From a bacterium HR20 (lineage in GTDB: Bacteria; Bacteroidota; Ignavibacteria; Kapaibacteriales; NICIL-2), in the NCBI GenBank assembly GCA_002898675.1, contig BEHW01000087.1:1-8602 (forward strand): a DNA stretch of 8,602 bases. The letters run 5' to 3'. A program made the position numbers and the translations under genes. This document shows positions 1 to 7,186 of the stretch, piece after piece. Under the pieces are notes generated by a model. It was given only the letters and a program-made list of their open reading frames with translations. It made no database searches and was not told where the DNA came from. How positions within the stretch are numbered: the stretch's first letter is position 1; each line of letters starts with the position of its first letter.

Positions 1-929
1 CTGACCACACGGCGACGGGTCGAATCGAGCTTGAGGACAATCAGCCGCGATGCTTTCAGCGTTGTTAGCAGTAACGAATTCTCCCACTGGGGAATCTGCC
101 CGCCAGCGTAGTACGCCAGGCCGCACGGCGCAACGGTCGGCGTCCATGCAGCGATAGGTTCGACGACTGCGTGCGTTCGGCAGAATTCCGCTTCGGTGGG
201 AGAGTCGCAATAGCCCATCACATCCGGCCAGCCGTAGTTCCGGCCGCGCTCGATGATGTTGATTTCGTCGTCGCTATTTGGGCCGTGTTCGGAGCTGTAG
301 AGGATGCCCTCGTGCCAGGCAAGCCCTTGGGCGTTGCGATGACCAAGCGACCACACGGGACTGCCGGGGAAGGGGTTATCCTCCGGGATTGTTCCATCGA
401 GCCGAAGGCGGAGAACTTTGCCATTAGGGCTTTGGAGATCCTGCGCGCGGGAGGGGATGTTCGCATCGCCGGTTGTCACCAGCAGTGTCCGATCAGGCAG
501 AATGAGCAAGCGGCAGCCATCGTGGATCGTTGCCCCCGGAATGCGATCGAGCAGGATGCGCATGTCGCCGAGCGTCGAGCCGTCGTAGGTAAAGCGCACG
601 ATCCGTTCGAGAATCTGCGATCCTTCCCGCCAGGTGTATGCAACGAACACATGCGGCGAATCGGCAAAATTTGGGTGGAGCGCCATACCGAGCAAGCCGC
701 TCTCGCCCTGCTCGTACACGTCCGCGAGCACTGCAAGCGTCCGCTGCTCGCCGGTTTCGGGGTTGATGCGACTGATCCGCCCTGGGCGTTCGGTGACCCA
801 GAGCCAACCATCCGGCCCCCAGAGAATCTCCCACGGCGTATCCAAATTCGTGGCAACGGTGCGCACAGCAAGCTGCTGCGACTGTACAGCCACACCTGCA
901 ATCGCGGCAAGAATGATCCATCGCAGCAT
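1..929 (-). CDS. Exported PQQ-dependent aldose/glucose-sorbosone dehydrogenase, partial (C-terminus cut by window edge)
   Basis: The reading frame is open from the ATG at 929 to the window edge, giving 309 residues of a family that usually has about 350-400, so roughly the last fifth is missing. It resembles the soluble aldose sugar dehydrogenases (YliI/Asd type), six-bladed beta-propellers that oxidise sugars with PQQ in the periplasm. Visible landmarks are a short hydrophobic signal peptide (about residues 1-17, ending near AVQSQQ), TPWE, TERPGRI, GLLGMALHPNF, an IHDG segment whose His136 fits the catalytic base, NGKVLRL, DGTIPEDNPF, SLGHRNAQGL (Arg198/Asn199 fit the PQQ contacts), SEHGP with DDEIN, and NYGWP. 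C241 and C250 flank a short loop and could form a disulfide after export. A GAGGAG ribosome-binding site 4 bases before the ATG supports the start. The gene follows the small membrane protein by 31 bases. The exact sugar substrate cannot be told from sequence, and some relatives may act without PQQ. Confidence 0.93.
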   Translation of the reverse strand, partial: MLRWIILAAIAGVAVQSQQLAVRTVATNLDTPWEILWGPDGWLWVTERPGRISRINPETGEQRTLAVLADVYEQGESGLLGMALHPNFADSPHVFVAYTWREGSQILERIVRFTYDGSTLGDMRILLDRIPGATIHDGCRLLILPDRTLLVTTGDANIPSRAQDLQSPNGKVLRLRLDGTIPEDNPFPGSPVWSLGHRNAQGLAWHEGILYSSEHGPNSDDEINIIERGRNYGWPDVMGYCDSPTEAEFCRTHAVVEPIAAWTPTVAPCGLAYYAGGQIPQWENSLLLTTLKASRLIVLKLDSTRRRVV

Positions 930-933
930 CGGA

Positions 934-939
934 CTCCTC
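934..939 (-). promoter_or_regulatory. Shine-Dalgarno site of the sugar dehydrogenase gene
   Basis: GAGGAG on the minus strand lies 4 bases before the ATG at 929. It is the clearest Shine-Dalgarno match in the window. It favours this ATG over an in-frame GTG at 941, which would overlap the site. Confidence 0.6.
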
Positions 940-960
940 ACCAGAGGTACAACAACCCAG

Positions 961-1209
961 CTACTGCAACAGAGCAGCAGCGACCGCACTACCAGCAACG
1001 ATTGCCGCACCAAGTGCGACGATCGCTACCAGGCAAGTCGGACGCGTCGTTCGGCTGTAGATGCGATTGTACATCGCGCGGCGTGGATTTGTCAGCCATC
1101 CAGTGCCACGTGGCATCTTCAGACCGAGCGAGTGCCGGACGTAGCGCTTCCACGATGTGCGAGCGGCGATGCGCTTGCGCAGGGAGGGTCGGCGAAATCC
1201 AAAACGCAT
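961..1209 (-). CDS. Small, strongly basic single-pass membrane protein, unknown function (82 aa)
   Basis: I do not recognise a named family. The frame from the ATG at 1209 to TAG at 963-961 encodes 82 residues. The N-terminal part (about 1-56) is very rich in Arg/Lys and contains PSLRKR, KRYVRHSLGLK, MPRGTGWLTNP and YNRIYSRTT. It is followed by an uninterrupted hydrophobic stretch (about 58-81, Ala/Val/Leu/Ile-rich) that ends at the C-terminus. This layout suggests a C-terminally anchored protein with its basic domain in the cytoplasm. The start is tightly bounded because an in-frame TGA lies only 12 bases upstream. The gene fills what would otherwise be a 312-base gap, 32 bases after the transporter stop and 31 bases before the dehydrogenase start, on the same strand. 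That spacing and the protein-like architecture argue for a real gene. No good Shine-Dalgarno site is visible. A chance reading frame remains possible. Confidence 0.68.
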   Translation of the reverse strand: MRFGFRRPSLRKRIAARTSWKRYVRHSLGLKMPRGTGWLTNPRRAMYNRIYSRTTRPTCLVAIVALGAAIVAGSAVAAALLQ

Positions 1210-1241
1210 GGCTCGTGCTCAAAACGTGAACGGAAGACCAA

Positions 1242-3173
1242 TCAAACGATGATCACGGGAATTCCGAGCGCATGACGCACGGGGGAAACTGTCGCGCCGA
1301 AGAGCAGATCCTTCCATCCGCGGTGTCGGTGCCCGCCCATGACGAGCACGTCGGCACCGCATTCTTTGACCAGTCGTACCAGCTCGCGCGGGACGTTGCC
1401 ATAGCCGATCATGCTTGAGCACTCGACGCCACGCGCTCGTATCGTGGAGCAAAGCTGTTCGAGGTACTCTTCGTCGGCGCGTGCTTCGGCATCGTAGGCT
1501 GCAGGATACACCGTCCCGACGGCACCTTCGACGATGTGGAGGAGCACAACTCGGGCGCCATGCTGCTCAGCAAGCCGCACCGCATGCTGGATGATCGCGG
1601 GATCTTTTTCATCGTGCGCCAGTGCTGCCGCAATGGTGCGGTACTGCGGATGGCGTTCGAGCGCGGCCTCGACTCGGCTGAGCACATCGCGCCAGCTCCG
1701 CTGGGGCTTGCGTTGCAAGCGGCGTAGCAGCGGAAGGAGGAACGTCGCCCCCAGCAGTGCCGCAAGAGCAGAGGCACCGGCAACAACGAGCACTTGGAGT
1801 GCAGCGCTCCCAGCTGCAAGCCATTCGGACACGACGCCAACTGCCAACCGGACGTTGAGTACAACGACGATCGCTGCTGCAACCCAGCCGAGTGCTTGCA
1901 CCCACCGTGGACTGACGTGCTCGCCCATCAGCTCGCGCGACGAGGTAAAGTGCACCAGCGGAATAATCGCAAACGGCAGCTGGATGCTCAAGATCACCTG
2001 GCTGAGGATGAGCAGTTGGTACGTTCCGCCCTCGCCCATCGTCACAAGAACTGCAACAGCAGGCACAATGGCGATGAGGCGTGTAATAAGCCGCCGCAGG
2101 AACGGCCGCATGCGGAAGCGAATGAAGCCTTCCATCACGATTTGCCCAGCGAGTGTGCCGGTGAGCGTCGAGCTTTGCCCGGCCGCGAGGAGCGCTACGG
2201 CGAACGCTGTACTTGCCAGCGCCGTCCCCAGCAGGGGTTCGAGTAACGCGTGCGCTTGTTCGAGCTCGGTCACCTCGATGCCTCGCGTGTAGAAGACGCT
2301 GGCAGCAAGGATCAAGATGGCAGCATTGACGAAGAACGCAGCGTTGAGCGCAACTGCTGTATCCACCAAGTTGTAGCGGCAAGCTTCGCGGCGGCCATGG
2401 CTGGTCTGCTCGAAGGCGCGCGTTTGGACGAGCGCAGAGTGGAGGTAGAGGTTGTGCGGCATCACCGTCGCACCGATAATCCCCAGCGCGACGTAGAGCG
2501 CTCCATCGGGGAGTGCTGGCACAAAGCCGGTCACAATTTCCGCTGGGCTGGGCTGGGCGAGCACAAGCTCGACGAGAAAGCACATCCCAACGATGAAGAC
2601 CAGCGAGAGGATGAATGCTTCGAATCGCCGCACGCCGAGATGCTGAATTGCCAGCAGCAAGAGCGCATCAGCACCGGTGATGAGCACACCCGCAAGCGTC
2701 GGGATACCAAAGAGCAGATGCAACCCAATCGCAGTCCCGAGTAGCTCTGCCAAGTCGCAGGCAGCGATTGCAACTTCGGCGAGTACCCAAAGCCCGTAGG
2801 CGATCGGTCGCGGATACTGCTCTCGGCAGGCTTGCGCAAGATCGCGCCCGCTGGCAATTCCAAGTCGTGCTGCGAGCGTTTGTACCAGCAGCGCAATCAG
2901 ATTCGACAGCAGCAACACCCAGAGCAACGCGTAGCCGAAGCGTGCGCCGCCTTCTAAGTCGGTCGCCCAATTGCCTGGGTCCATGTACCCGACGCTGATC
3001 AAGTATGCCGGCCCCAGAAATGCAACCAGCCGCTTCCAGCCACGCCGCCCGTCGAGTTGGACGCTCCGATGCACCTCCGGAAGCGAAACACTGCCGTCGA
3101 GCGTTTGGCGGTGGTATGATCGTTCGATGCGTTCGTTGGACATTGGAGTCGAAGCAATCGCGGGAACTCCCAC
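1242..3173 (-). CDS. Nramp-family divalent metal (Mn2+/Fe2+) transporter fused to a C-terminal universal stress protein domain
   Basis: This 643-residue protein has two parts. Residues about 47-480 form an Nramp/MntH proton-coupled carrier in the inner membrane. Helix 1 has DPGN (65-68) and helix 6 has MPHN (238-241); the Met of that motif is the residue that favours Mn2+/Fe2+ over Ca2+/Mg2+ in characterised Nramps. AEVAIAACDLAELLG (132-146) is a typical third helix. After a basic linker (about 485-510), residues 511-643 form a UspA-like domain that would lie in the cytoplasm: an ALAHDEKDP start, a VVLLHIVEG strand, and a late GGHRHRGWKDLLFGATV segment. The usual Gly at the fourth position of the nucleotide-binding loop is Arg616, and the final G-S/T is GA, so ATP binding is uncertain. 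The start is a GTG at 3173, with AAAGGAG 15 bases upstream, further than ideal. An in-frame ATG at 3143 (residue 11) is the alternative and would not shorten the carrier core. The gene follows the phosphatase by 82 bases. Confidence 0.94.
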   Translation of the reverse strand: MGVPAIASTPMSNERIERSYHRQTLDGSVSLPEVHRSVQLDGRRGWKRLVAFLGPAYLISVGYMDPGNWATDLEGGARFGYALLWVLLLSNLIALLVQTLAARLGIASGRDLAQACREQYPRPIAYGLWVLAEVAIAACDLAELLGTAIGLHLLFGIPTLAGVLITGADALLLLAIQHLGVRRFEAFILSLVFIVGMCFLVELVLAQPSPAEIVTGFVPALPDGALYVALGIIGATVMPHNLYLHSALVQTRAFEQTSHGRREACRYNLVDTAVALNAAFFVNAAILILAASVFYTRGIEVTELEQAHALLEPLLGTALASTAFAVALLAAGQSSTLTGTLAGQIVMEGFIRFRMRPFLRRLITRLIAIVPAVAVLVTMGEGGTYQLLILSQVILSIQLPFAIIPLVHFTSSRELMGEHVSPRWVQALGWVAAAIVVVLNVRLAVGVVSEWLAAGSAALQVLVVAGASALAALLGATFLLPLLRRLQRKPQRSWRDVLSRVEAALERHPQYRTIAAALAHDEKDPAIIQHAVRLAEQHGARVVLLHIVEGAVGTVYPAAYDAEARADEEYLEQLCSTIRARGVECSSMIGYGNVPRELVRLVKECGADVLVMGGHRHRGWKDLLFGATVSPVRHALGIPVIIV

Positions 3174-3188
3174 GAAATTAGTCTCTCG

Positions 3189-3195
3189 CTCCTTT
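3189..3195 (-). promoter_or_regulatory. Possible Shine-Dalgarno site of the Nramp-USP gene
   Basis: AAAGGAG on the minus strand ends 15 bases before the GTG at 3173. This spacing is long for an efficient site. However, no start codon in that frame lies closer, and the alternative ATG at 3143 has no site at all, so this mildly favours GTG. Confidence 0.35.
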
Positions 3196-3210
3196 CGTCA
3201 AAGTTGGATT

Positions 3211-3240
3211 CCCTCCGGAGTGTATGCATTGGATGGAGGG
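3211..3240. repeat. Inverted repeat in the leader of the Nramp-USP gene
   Basis: CCCTCC (3211-3216) and GGAGGG (3235-3240) form a 6-bp perfect inverted repeat around an 18-base spacer, within the 82-base gap between the phosphatase stop and the transporter start. The spacer contains the palindrome ATGCAT, and an overlapping palindrome CTCCGGAG sits at 3213-3220. No T-run follows on the minus strand, so it is not a standard terminator. It could be an operator or a leader hairpin of the metal transporter, or it could be chance. Confidence 0.3.
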
Positions 3241-3255
3241 CTGGCAACGCTGCTG

Positions 3256-3927
3256 CTACTGGCCTGGCTGCACGCGATCGCGGGCGTTTACCGGCAGGCT
3301 GATGATCTCGAGGACATTTCCTTCCCCGTCCAAACGGATCGCGCTGAGCTTCTTCCCTCGTCGAGCGTTCGTATCAATGCGCCAGCAGTGCTCGGTGCGG
3401 CTGTAGCTTGGTTCTTCGACGGGGATGTGGCCAATGATTTGGAGTTTGCCGATGTTCTGCACTGGCCCGCGATTCCAGACCACACCGGAAGGGTTATGGC
3501 GGTTGTAGGGATCCTCGGTTGCGCCAATGCCGGCATGCGAGACAAACACAGCGTTGGTTTCCCAGAACAGCGGCAGGGAGCGGAACCACTCGACATCGCC
3601 TGCGAGCGAGAATCCTCGCCGGGCGTAGGATGCGATGACGTCGTTGCCATCCGACAGCAGCCATTCGTTCGGCATCTGACGCTCGAAGTACTCGATCGCA
3701 CGCTGCTCGTGGTTACCCAAGAGAAACACTGCGCGCTCGGGGTACTGGCGCGCCACCTGCCGCGCAAAAGCGACAACCTCCGGAGAATGCGCGCCACCAC
3801 TGATGAGGTCGCCCACCTGCACAAGCACTTCGCGTTCGGTGTCCCAGTGCTTGAGCACCTCGGCGAACGTGTAGAGGCAGCCGTGGACATCACCAACGAC
3901 AAAAAGTCCATCACTGGGCGGCTGCAT
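3256..3927 (-). CDS. PPP-family metallophosphatase (calcineurin-like, Ser/Thr phosphatase or Ap4A-hydrolase type)
   Basis: With the ATG at 3927 the protein has 223 residues, normal for bacterial PPP enzymes, which hydrolyse phosphoesters with two bound metal ions, often Mn2+. Metal-binding motifs appear in order: GDVHG (12-16), GDLISGG (39-45), GNHE (71-74), SHAG (130-133) and GHIP (166-169). DGNDVIASY (93-101) and VVWNRG (149-154) match the lambda-phosphatase/ApaH-like branch. There is no signal peptide, so it is probably cytoplasmic. Two usual phosphate-binding arginines are absent: the DRG of GDxxDRG is SGG, and the residue before GNHE is Leu instead of Arg. The substrate may therefore be atypical. 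A TTG at 3942 is an alternative start adding five residues; an in-frame stop at 3960 excludes anything longer. The gene lies 62 bases after proS and 82 bases before the Nramp-USP gene. Whether it acts on proteins or nucleotides cannot be decided. Confidence 0.88.
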   Translation of the reverse strand: MQPPSDGLFVVGDVHGCLYTFAEVLKHWDTEREVLVQVGDLISGGAHSPEVVAFARQVARQYPERAVFLLGNHEQRAIEYFERQMPNEWLLSDGNDVIASYARRGFSLAGDVEWFRSLPLFWETNAVFVSHAGIGATEDPYNRHNPSGVVWNRGPVQNIGKLQIIGHIPVEEPSYSRTEHCWRIDTNARRGKKLSAIRLDGEGNVLEIISLPVNARDRVQPGQ

Positions 3928-3989
3928 TGGATCGGTGCGCAATGGTGAAACATGCGCTCAACGGCACCGCAGCCAGCGGCATGCCAACG

Positions 3990-5456
3990 TCAGTACGCAC
4001 GTGCAAAAAGCACTCGCCGATGCGAGGGTTTCCCCGTTACGATGCACCGCCCTTCTTCGGGTTCAGCGTTGAGCGGGATGCATCGGATCGTCGCTTTCGT
4101 GCGTTCCTTGATGAGCGCTTCGGTCTGGGCGGTGCCATCCCAGTGCGCCATAACGAAGCCGCCCCGTTCCTCGAGGATGCGCTCGAAGTCTTCGAACGTA
4201 TCCACGTAGTGCGTGTTGTCGGCGACAAATCGCTTGGCGCGATCGAGCAACGAACGCTGAATCTCCTCCAGCAGTGCGCGAACATAATCCGGTGCGCTCT
4301 CGGAGGGGATAGTGACTTTTTCTTTCGTATCGCGGCGTGCGATTTCGACGGTGCCATGTTCGACATCTCGTTTGCCAATCGCGATGCGAACTGGGACGCC
4401 GCGCAGCTCGTACTCGGCGAACTTGAAGCCAGCCCGCTTGGTGTCGTCGGTGTCAATTTCGACACTGATGCCCTGCCGGCCAAGTGCATCGGCAATCTGG
4501 CGTGCAACGGTCATCTGCGGCTCTTCGACTGTTGGGATGGTGATGATGACCACTTGGAGCGGCGCAAGGCGTGGCGGGAGTACTAATCCATCGTCGTCCG
4601 AATGCGTCATCACGAGCGCGCCGATGAGCCGCGTGGACACGCCCCACGAGGTTGCCCAGACGTACTGCCGCTGGTTGTTCTGGTCGAGGAACGTGACATC
4701 GAACGCTTTGGCAAAGTTCTGTCCCAAAAAGTGCGAGGTGCCTGCTTGGAGCGCTTTGCCATCCTGCATGAGCGCTTCGATGCAGTAGGTCTCTTCCGCA
4801 CCGGCGAACCGCTCCGAGGGGGTCTTGATACCACGGACAACGGGCATTGCCATGTACTCCTCAGCAAAGCGAGCATAGACATCGAGCATGCGCTCGGCTT
4901 CGGCGATTGCTTCCTGGCGAGTGGCATGCGCGGTGTGTCCTTCTTGCCAGAGGAATTCCGCGGTACGCAGAAACGGACGGGTGCGCAGTTCCCACCGCAC
5001 CACGTTTGCCCATTGGTTGATCAGGAGCGGCAAATCGCGGTAGCTCTGGATCCACTCGCGGTACGTGTGCCAGATGATCGTTTCGGATGTTGGGCGAACG
5101 ATGAGTTCTTCTTCGAGTTTTGCGTCGGGGTCCACGACAACGCCGCTACCATCGTCGGCGAGTTTCAAGCGATGGTGTGTGACGACGGCGCACTCCTTTG
5201 CGAATCCTTCGACGTGTTGCGCCTCGCGACTCAGGAAGCTCTTGGGGATGAACAAGGGGAAGTAAGCATTGACGTGCCCGGTTTCCTTGAACATCCGATC
5301 GAGGACTGCCCGCATGTTTTCCCAGAGAGCGTAGCCGAGCGGCTTGATGATCATGCAGCCGCGCACTGCAGAATAGTCGGCCAGTCCGCTGCGGATGACC
5401 AAGTCGTTGTACCATTCAGCGTAGTCAACATGCCGGGGCGTGATAGCCTTAGCCAT
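3990..5456 (-). CDS. proS: Prolyl-tRNA synthetase, archaeal/eukaryote type (ProS type 3)
   Basis: The protein charges tRNA-Pro with proline in the cytoplasm. It is 488 residues, the length typical of the archaeal/eukaryote-like class, and lacks the inserted editing domain of the longer bacterial type. Class II motifs are all visible: motif 1 around GYALWENMRAVLDRMF (41-56) leading to the FPLFIP strand, the proline-pocket RPTSE (121-125), motif 2 from VRWELR through FLWQEGHT (153-175), and motif 3 GVSTR (272-276). The anticodon-binding domain follows (about 300-400). The C-terminal domain ends in LFARAY, and the Tyr end is a class hallmark. Of the four zinc-ligand cysteines seen in T. thermophilus-like enzymes, only C459 and C471 remain, with CIVTGKPS in place of a Cys pair. 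This form is common in Bacteroidota-type enzymes and suggests no bound zinc. The ATG at 5456 is followed immediately by recognisable family sequence. No clear Shine-Dalgarno is present. It lies 36 bases after the mscS-like gene. Confidence 0.97.
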   Translation of the reverse strand: MAKAITPRHVDYAEWYNDLVIRSGLADYSAVRGCMIIKPLGYALWENMRAVLDRMFKETGHVNAYFPLFIPKSFLSREAQHVEGFAKECAVVTHHRLKLADDGSGVVVDPDAKLEEELIVRPTSETIIWHTYREWIQSYRDLPLLINQWANVVRWELRTRPFLRTAEFLWQEGHTAHATRQEAIAEAERMLDVYARFAEEYMAMPVVRGIKTPSERFAGAEETYCIEALMQDGKALQAGTSHFLGQNFAKAFDVTFLDQNNQRQYVWATSWGVSTRLIGALVMTHSDDDGLVLPPRLAPLQVVIITIPTVEEPQMTVARQIADALGRQGISVEIDTDDTKRAGFKFAEYELRGVPVRIAIGKRDVEHGTVEIARRDTKEKVTIPSESAPDYVRALLEEIQRSLLDRAKRFVADNTHYVDTFEDFERILEERGGFVMAHWDGTAQTEALIKERTKATIRCIPLNAEPEEGRCIVTGKPSHRRVLFARAY

Positions 5457-5492
5457 GGGAGATCTGCTGCAAGTGACAAACAGGGCGCAAAA

Positions 5493-6467
5493 CTACTGCC
5501 GGAGCACGACCAGCGGAATATTCGCTCCACGCAATGCTTCGAGGAAAGTACGCATGACCACAGCTCGTGCCTCCCAGAGAAGATTGATGTTCTCCACAGC
5601 TACCCACACCATCAAGCGGATGCCAAGCGAGCTACTGTCACCATAGCGAACCAGGAGTGGTTCGTCCACAAGACCACGGACGTTTCCAGCTTCGAGCAAT
5701 GCTCGATGGGTATTGGCAAGCGAAGCCTCCGCTCGCACAAAGTCGGCAGACGGATCGAGGAGAAACTCAAGTCGGAAGAAAATTGGCGACTCGATAGCAC
5801 GATAGACTGTCAGCACCGAACTTGCGATGCGCTGGTTGGGAACGACGATGATTGCCCGTGTTCCTGGGCGGAGCATCGTCGTCCGCCAGGTGATGTCCTC
5901 GACGGTGCCCTCGTATGTGTCGAACTGCACGTAGTCGCCAACCTTGAATTTGCCGGTCAGAAGGATGTAGAGTCCTGCGAAAAAGTTGGTTAGCGTTTCT
6001 TGGAGTGCCAAGCCAACGATCAGTCCTCCTGCGCCGATTGCAGCGACCATCGCGGAGATATTGACCCCAAGCGTCGCCAGGACGATAGCGAGCGCAATAA
6101 CGTAAATGGCAGCATACGCAATCGAGCGCATGAAGGTTGCTGCAAGCGGCGAGGCACGGTCTTTGTTGATGCTCGCACTAAGTGCCTCACGCACGATGCG
6201 GGTTGCAGTAAACGCGGTGATAAGCGTACCGACTGTGATTGCAACTCGCTCTCGCCAGACTGAAGAGAGCCATTCGATTTCCGGCAAAAGCGCAACCACT
6301 GCACCACCGACGCCATACCACAGCACCGCAACCTCGAGCACTCGAATGATCCGTGCGGAAAGCAGCATCTGGCGTCGCCGAAGCAAGCGGCGCACCAGTC
6401 CCAACAGTTGCCATGCAACCAGCGCAAGACCGAGCGCGATTGCAGCACGTACTAGTGTGATCATCAT
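5493..6467 (-). CDS. Small-conductance mechanosensitive channel, MscS family
   Basis: This 324-residue inner-membrane protein is an MscS-family channel, which opens under membrane tension and releases solutes during hypo-osmotic shock. Hydrophobic segments are visible at about 3-25, 43-63, 76-92 and 113-133. They are followed by the Gly/Ala-rich pore helix (about 138-170: GVNISAMVAAIGAGG, then GLALQETLTNFFAGLYILL). The FKVGDYV start of the beta domain follows at 174-180, with VEDITWRTTMLR and VVPNQ in the typical places. The cytoplasmic alpha/beta domain ends in ANIPLVVLRQ. It has one or two more N-terminal helices than E. coli MscS (286 aa, three helices). The ATG at 6467 overlaps the scpB stop by four bases (ATGA), which indicates translational coupling; a second ATG follows directly at 6464. 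The ion preference and gating tension cannot be read from the sequence. Confidence 0.95.
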   Translation of the reverse strand: MMITLVRAAIALGLALVAWQLLGLVRRLLRRRQMLLSARIIRVLEVAVLWYGVGGAVVALLPEIEWLSSVWRERVAITVGTLITAFTATRIVREALSASINKDRASPLAATFMRSIAYAAIYVIALAIVLATLGVNISAMVAAIGAGGLIVGLALQETLTNFFAGLYILLTGKFKVGDYVQFDTYEGTVEDITWRTTMLRPGTRAIIVVPNQRIASSVLTVYRAIESPIFFRLEFLLDPSADFVRAEASLANTHRALLEAGNVRGLVDEPLLVRYGDSSSLGIRLMVWVAVENINLLWEARAVVMRTFLEALRGANIPLVVLRQ

Positions 6468-7186
6468 GGTGTATTCTCATCATTGGTAGCATTGACTGAG
6501 CTTGAGCGATCGTCCGACCGCTCGAGCAGTTGCTCGATAAGTTCCACAAGCCGCCGCGAGCTGCCGGCCGGGAGCTGTTCCATTTCCTGGGCGAACTCCT
6601 CGGCTTTGCGTCGGAAGAGTTCATCAATCTCGCGTGGCTTGGGGAGATCGTCGAGCGAGGCAAGCCCGAAGGTCCGCAGGAATTCATCGGTCGTTCCATA
6701 GAGCAGCGGTTTCCCAATCCCGCTGGAGCGGCCGGCGATGCGAAGCAAACCGCGCTCGAGTAAGCTGGCGATGACTTCGCTCGAATTGACTCCGCGGATG
6801 GCATCTACTTCACCTTTGGTGACCGGTTGCTTGTAGGCGACGATTGCGAGCACTTCGAGCGCTGCGCGTGAAAAGCGCCGCTGCTCCCGCCGCTGGAAAA
6901 ACTCCGCAAGGAGCGCCCCATCCTCCGGAAGCGTTGCGAACTGCCACCCACCGGCGATCGGCACGATACGGTACGGTCGGTCGGTCGCCTCCAGCTCGAG
7001 ATTGATGTCCGCCACGCGCTCGCGGATGAGCTGAGGGAAGTTTTCATCGGTCGGAGCAACCCCGAATGCCGCGCGGAGCTGCTCGAGCGTCACCGGCGCA
7101 TCGCTTGCAAAGATGATTGCTTCGAGGATGCGGCATTGACGCTGACGTGAAAGTTCTGCAAACGGCAAGTCGAACGGCAGCCTCAT
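6464..7186 (-). CDS. scpB: Segregation and condensation protein B (ScpB)
   Basis: ScpB dimerises through winged-helix domains and binds the kleisin ScpA in the SMC-ScpAB condensin, which compacts and separates sister chromosomes in the cytoplasm. The 240-residue protein shows the family pattern: an N-terminal winged helix (about 15-85, ILEAIIFASDAPVTLEQL), then the most conserved block with SRAALEVLAIVAYKQPVT (106-123), EVDAIRGVNS (126-135), LLERGLLRIAGR (142-153), KPLLYGTTDEFLRTFG (159-174) and LDDLP (178-182). The tail after about 185 is charged and low in complexity, longer than the conserved core needs. The ATG at 7186 overlaps the scpA stop by four bases, and its own stop overlaps the mscS-like start in the same way. 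All three are therefore expected on one message. Confidence 0.97.
   Translation of the reverse strand: MRLPFDLPFAELSRQRQCRILEAIIFASDAPVTLEQLRAAFGVAPTDENFPQLIRERVADINLELEATDRPYRIVPIAGGWQFATLPEDGALLAEFFQRREQRRFSRAALEVLAIVAYKQPVTKGEVDAIRGVNSSEVIASLLERGLLRIAGRSSGIGKPLLYGTTDEFLRTFGLASLDDLPKPREIDELFRRKAEEFAQEMEQLPAGSSRRLVELIEQLLERSDDRSSSVNATNDENTP

Noticed and set aside
171..1229. Long plus-strand open frame of 352 codons opposite the sugar dehydrogenase and the small membrane protein
   Set aside because: Its translation is compositionally odd, with no recognisable domain, and it lies antisense to a frame full of family motifs. It is a by-product of the codon bias of the real genes.
1210..1241. 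Possible promoter or terminator between the Nramp-USP gene and the small protein
   Set aside because: The 32-base gap shows no hairpin and no promoter element. Read-through from the transporter gene is the simpler explanation.
2250..2744. Plus-strand frame rich in charged residues inside the Nramp gene
   Set aside because: It is a shadow of the hydrophobic transmembrane codons of the opposite strand, which read as charged residues in this frame.
3928..3989. Possible terminator between proS and the phosphatase
   Set aside because: Only the short palindrome GGCATGCC is present, with no stable stem and no T-run, so there is no support for an intrinsic terminator.
4602..5993. Plus-strand open frame of 463 codons across proS and the mscS-like gene
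   Set aside because: It crosses two well-supported minus-strand genes and their intergenic gap, and it has no protein-like hydrophobic or motif pattern. A low stop frequency opposite GC-rich genes explains it.
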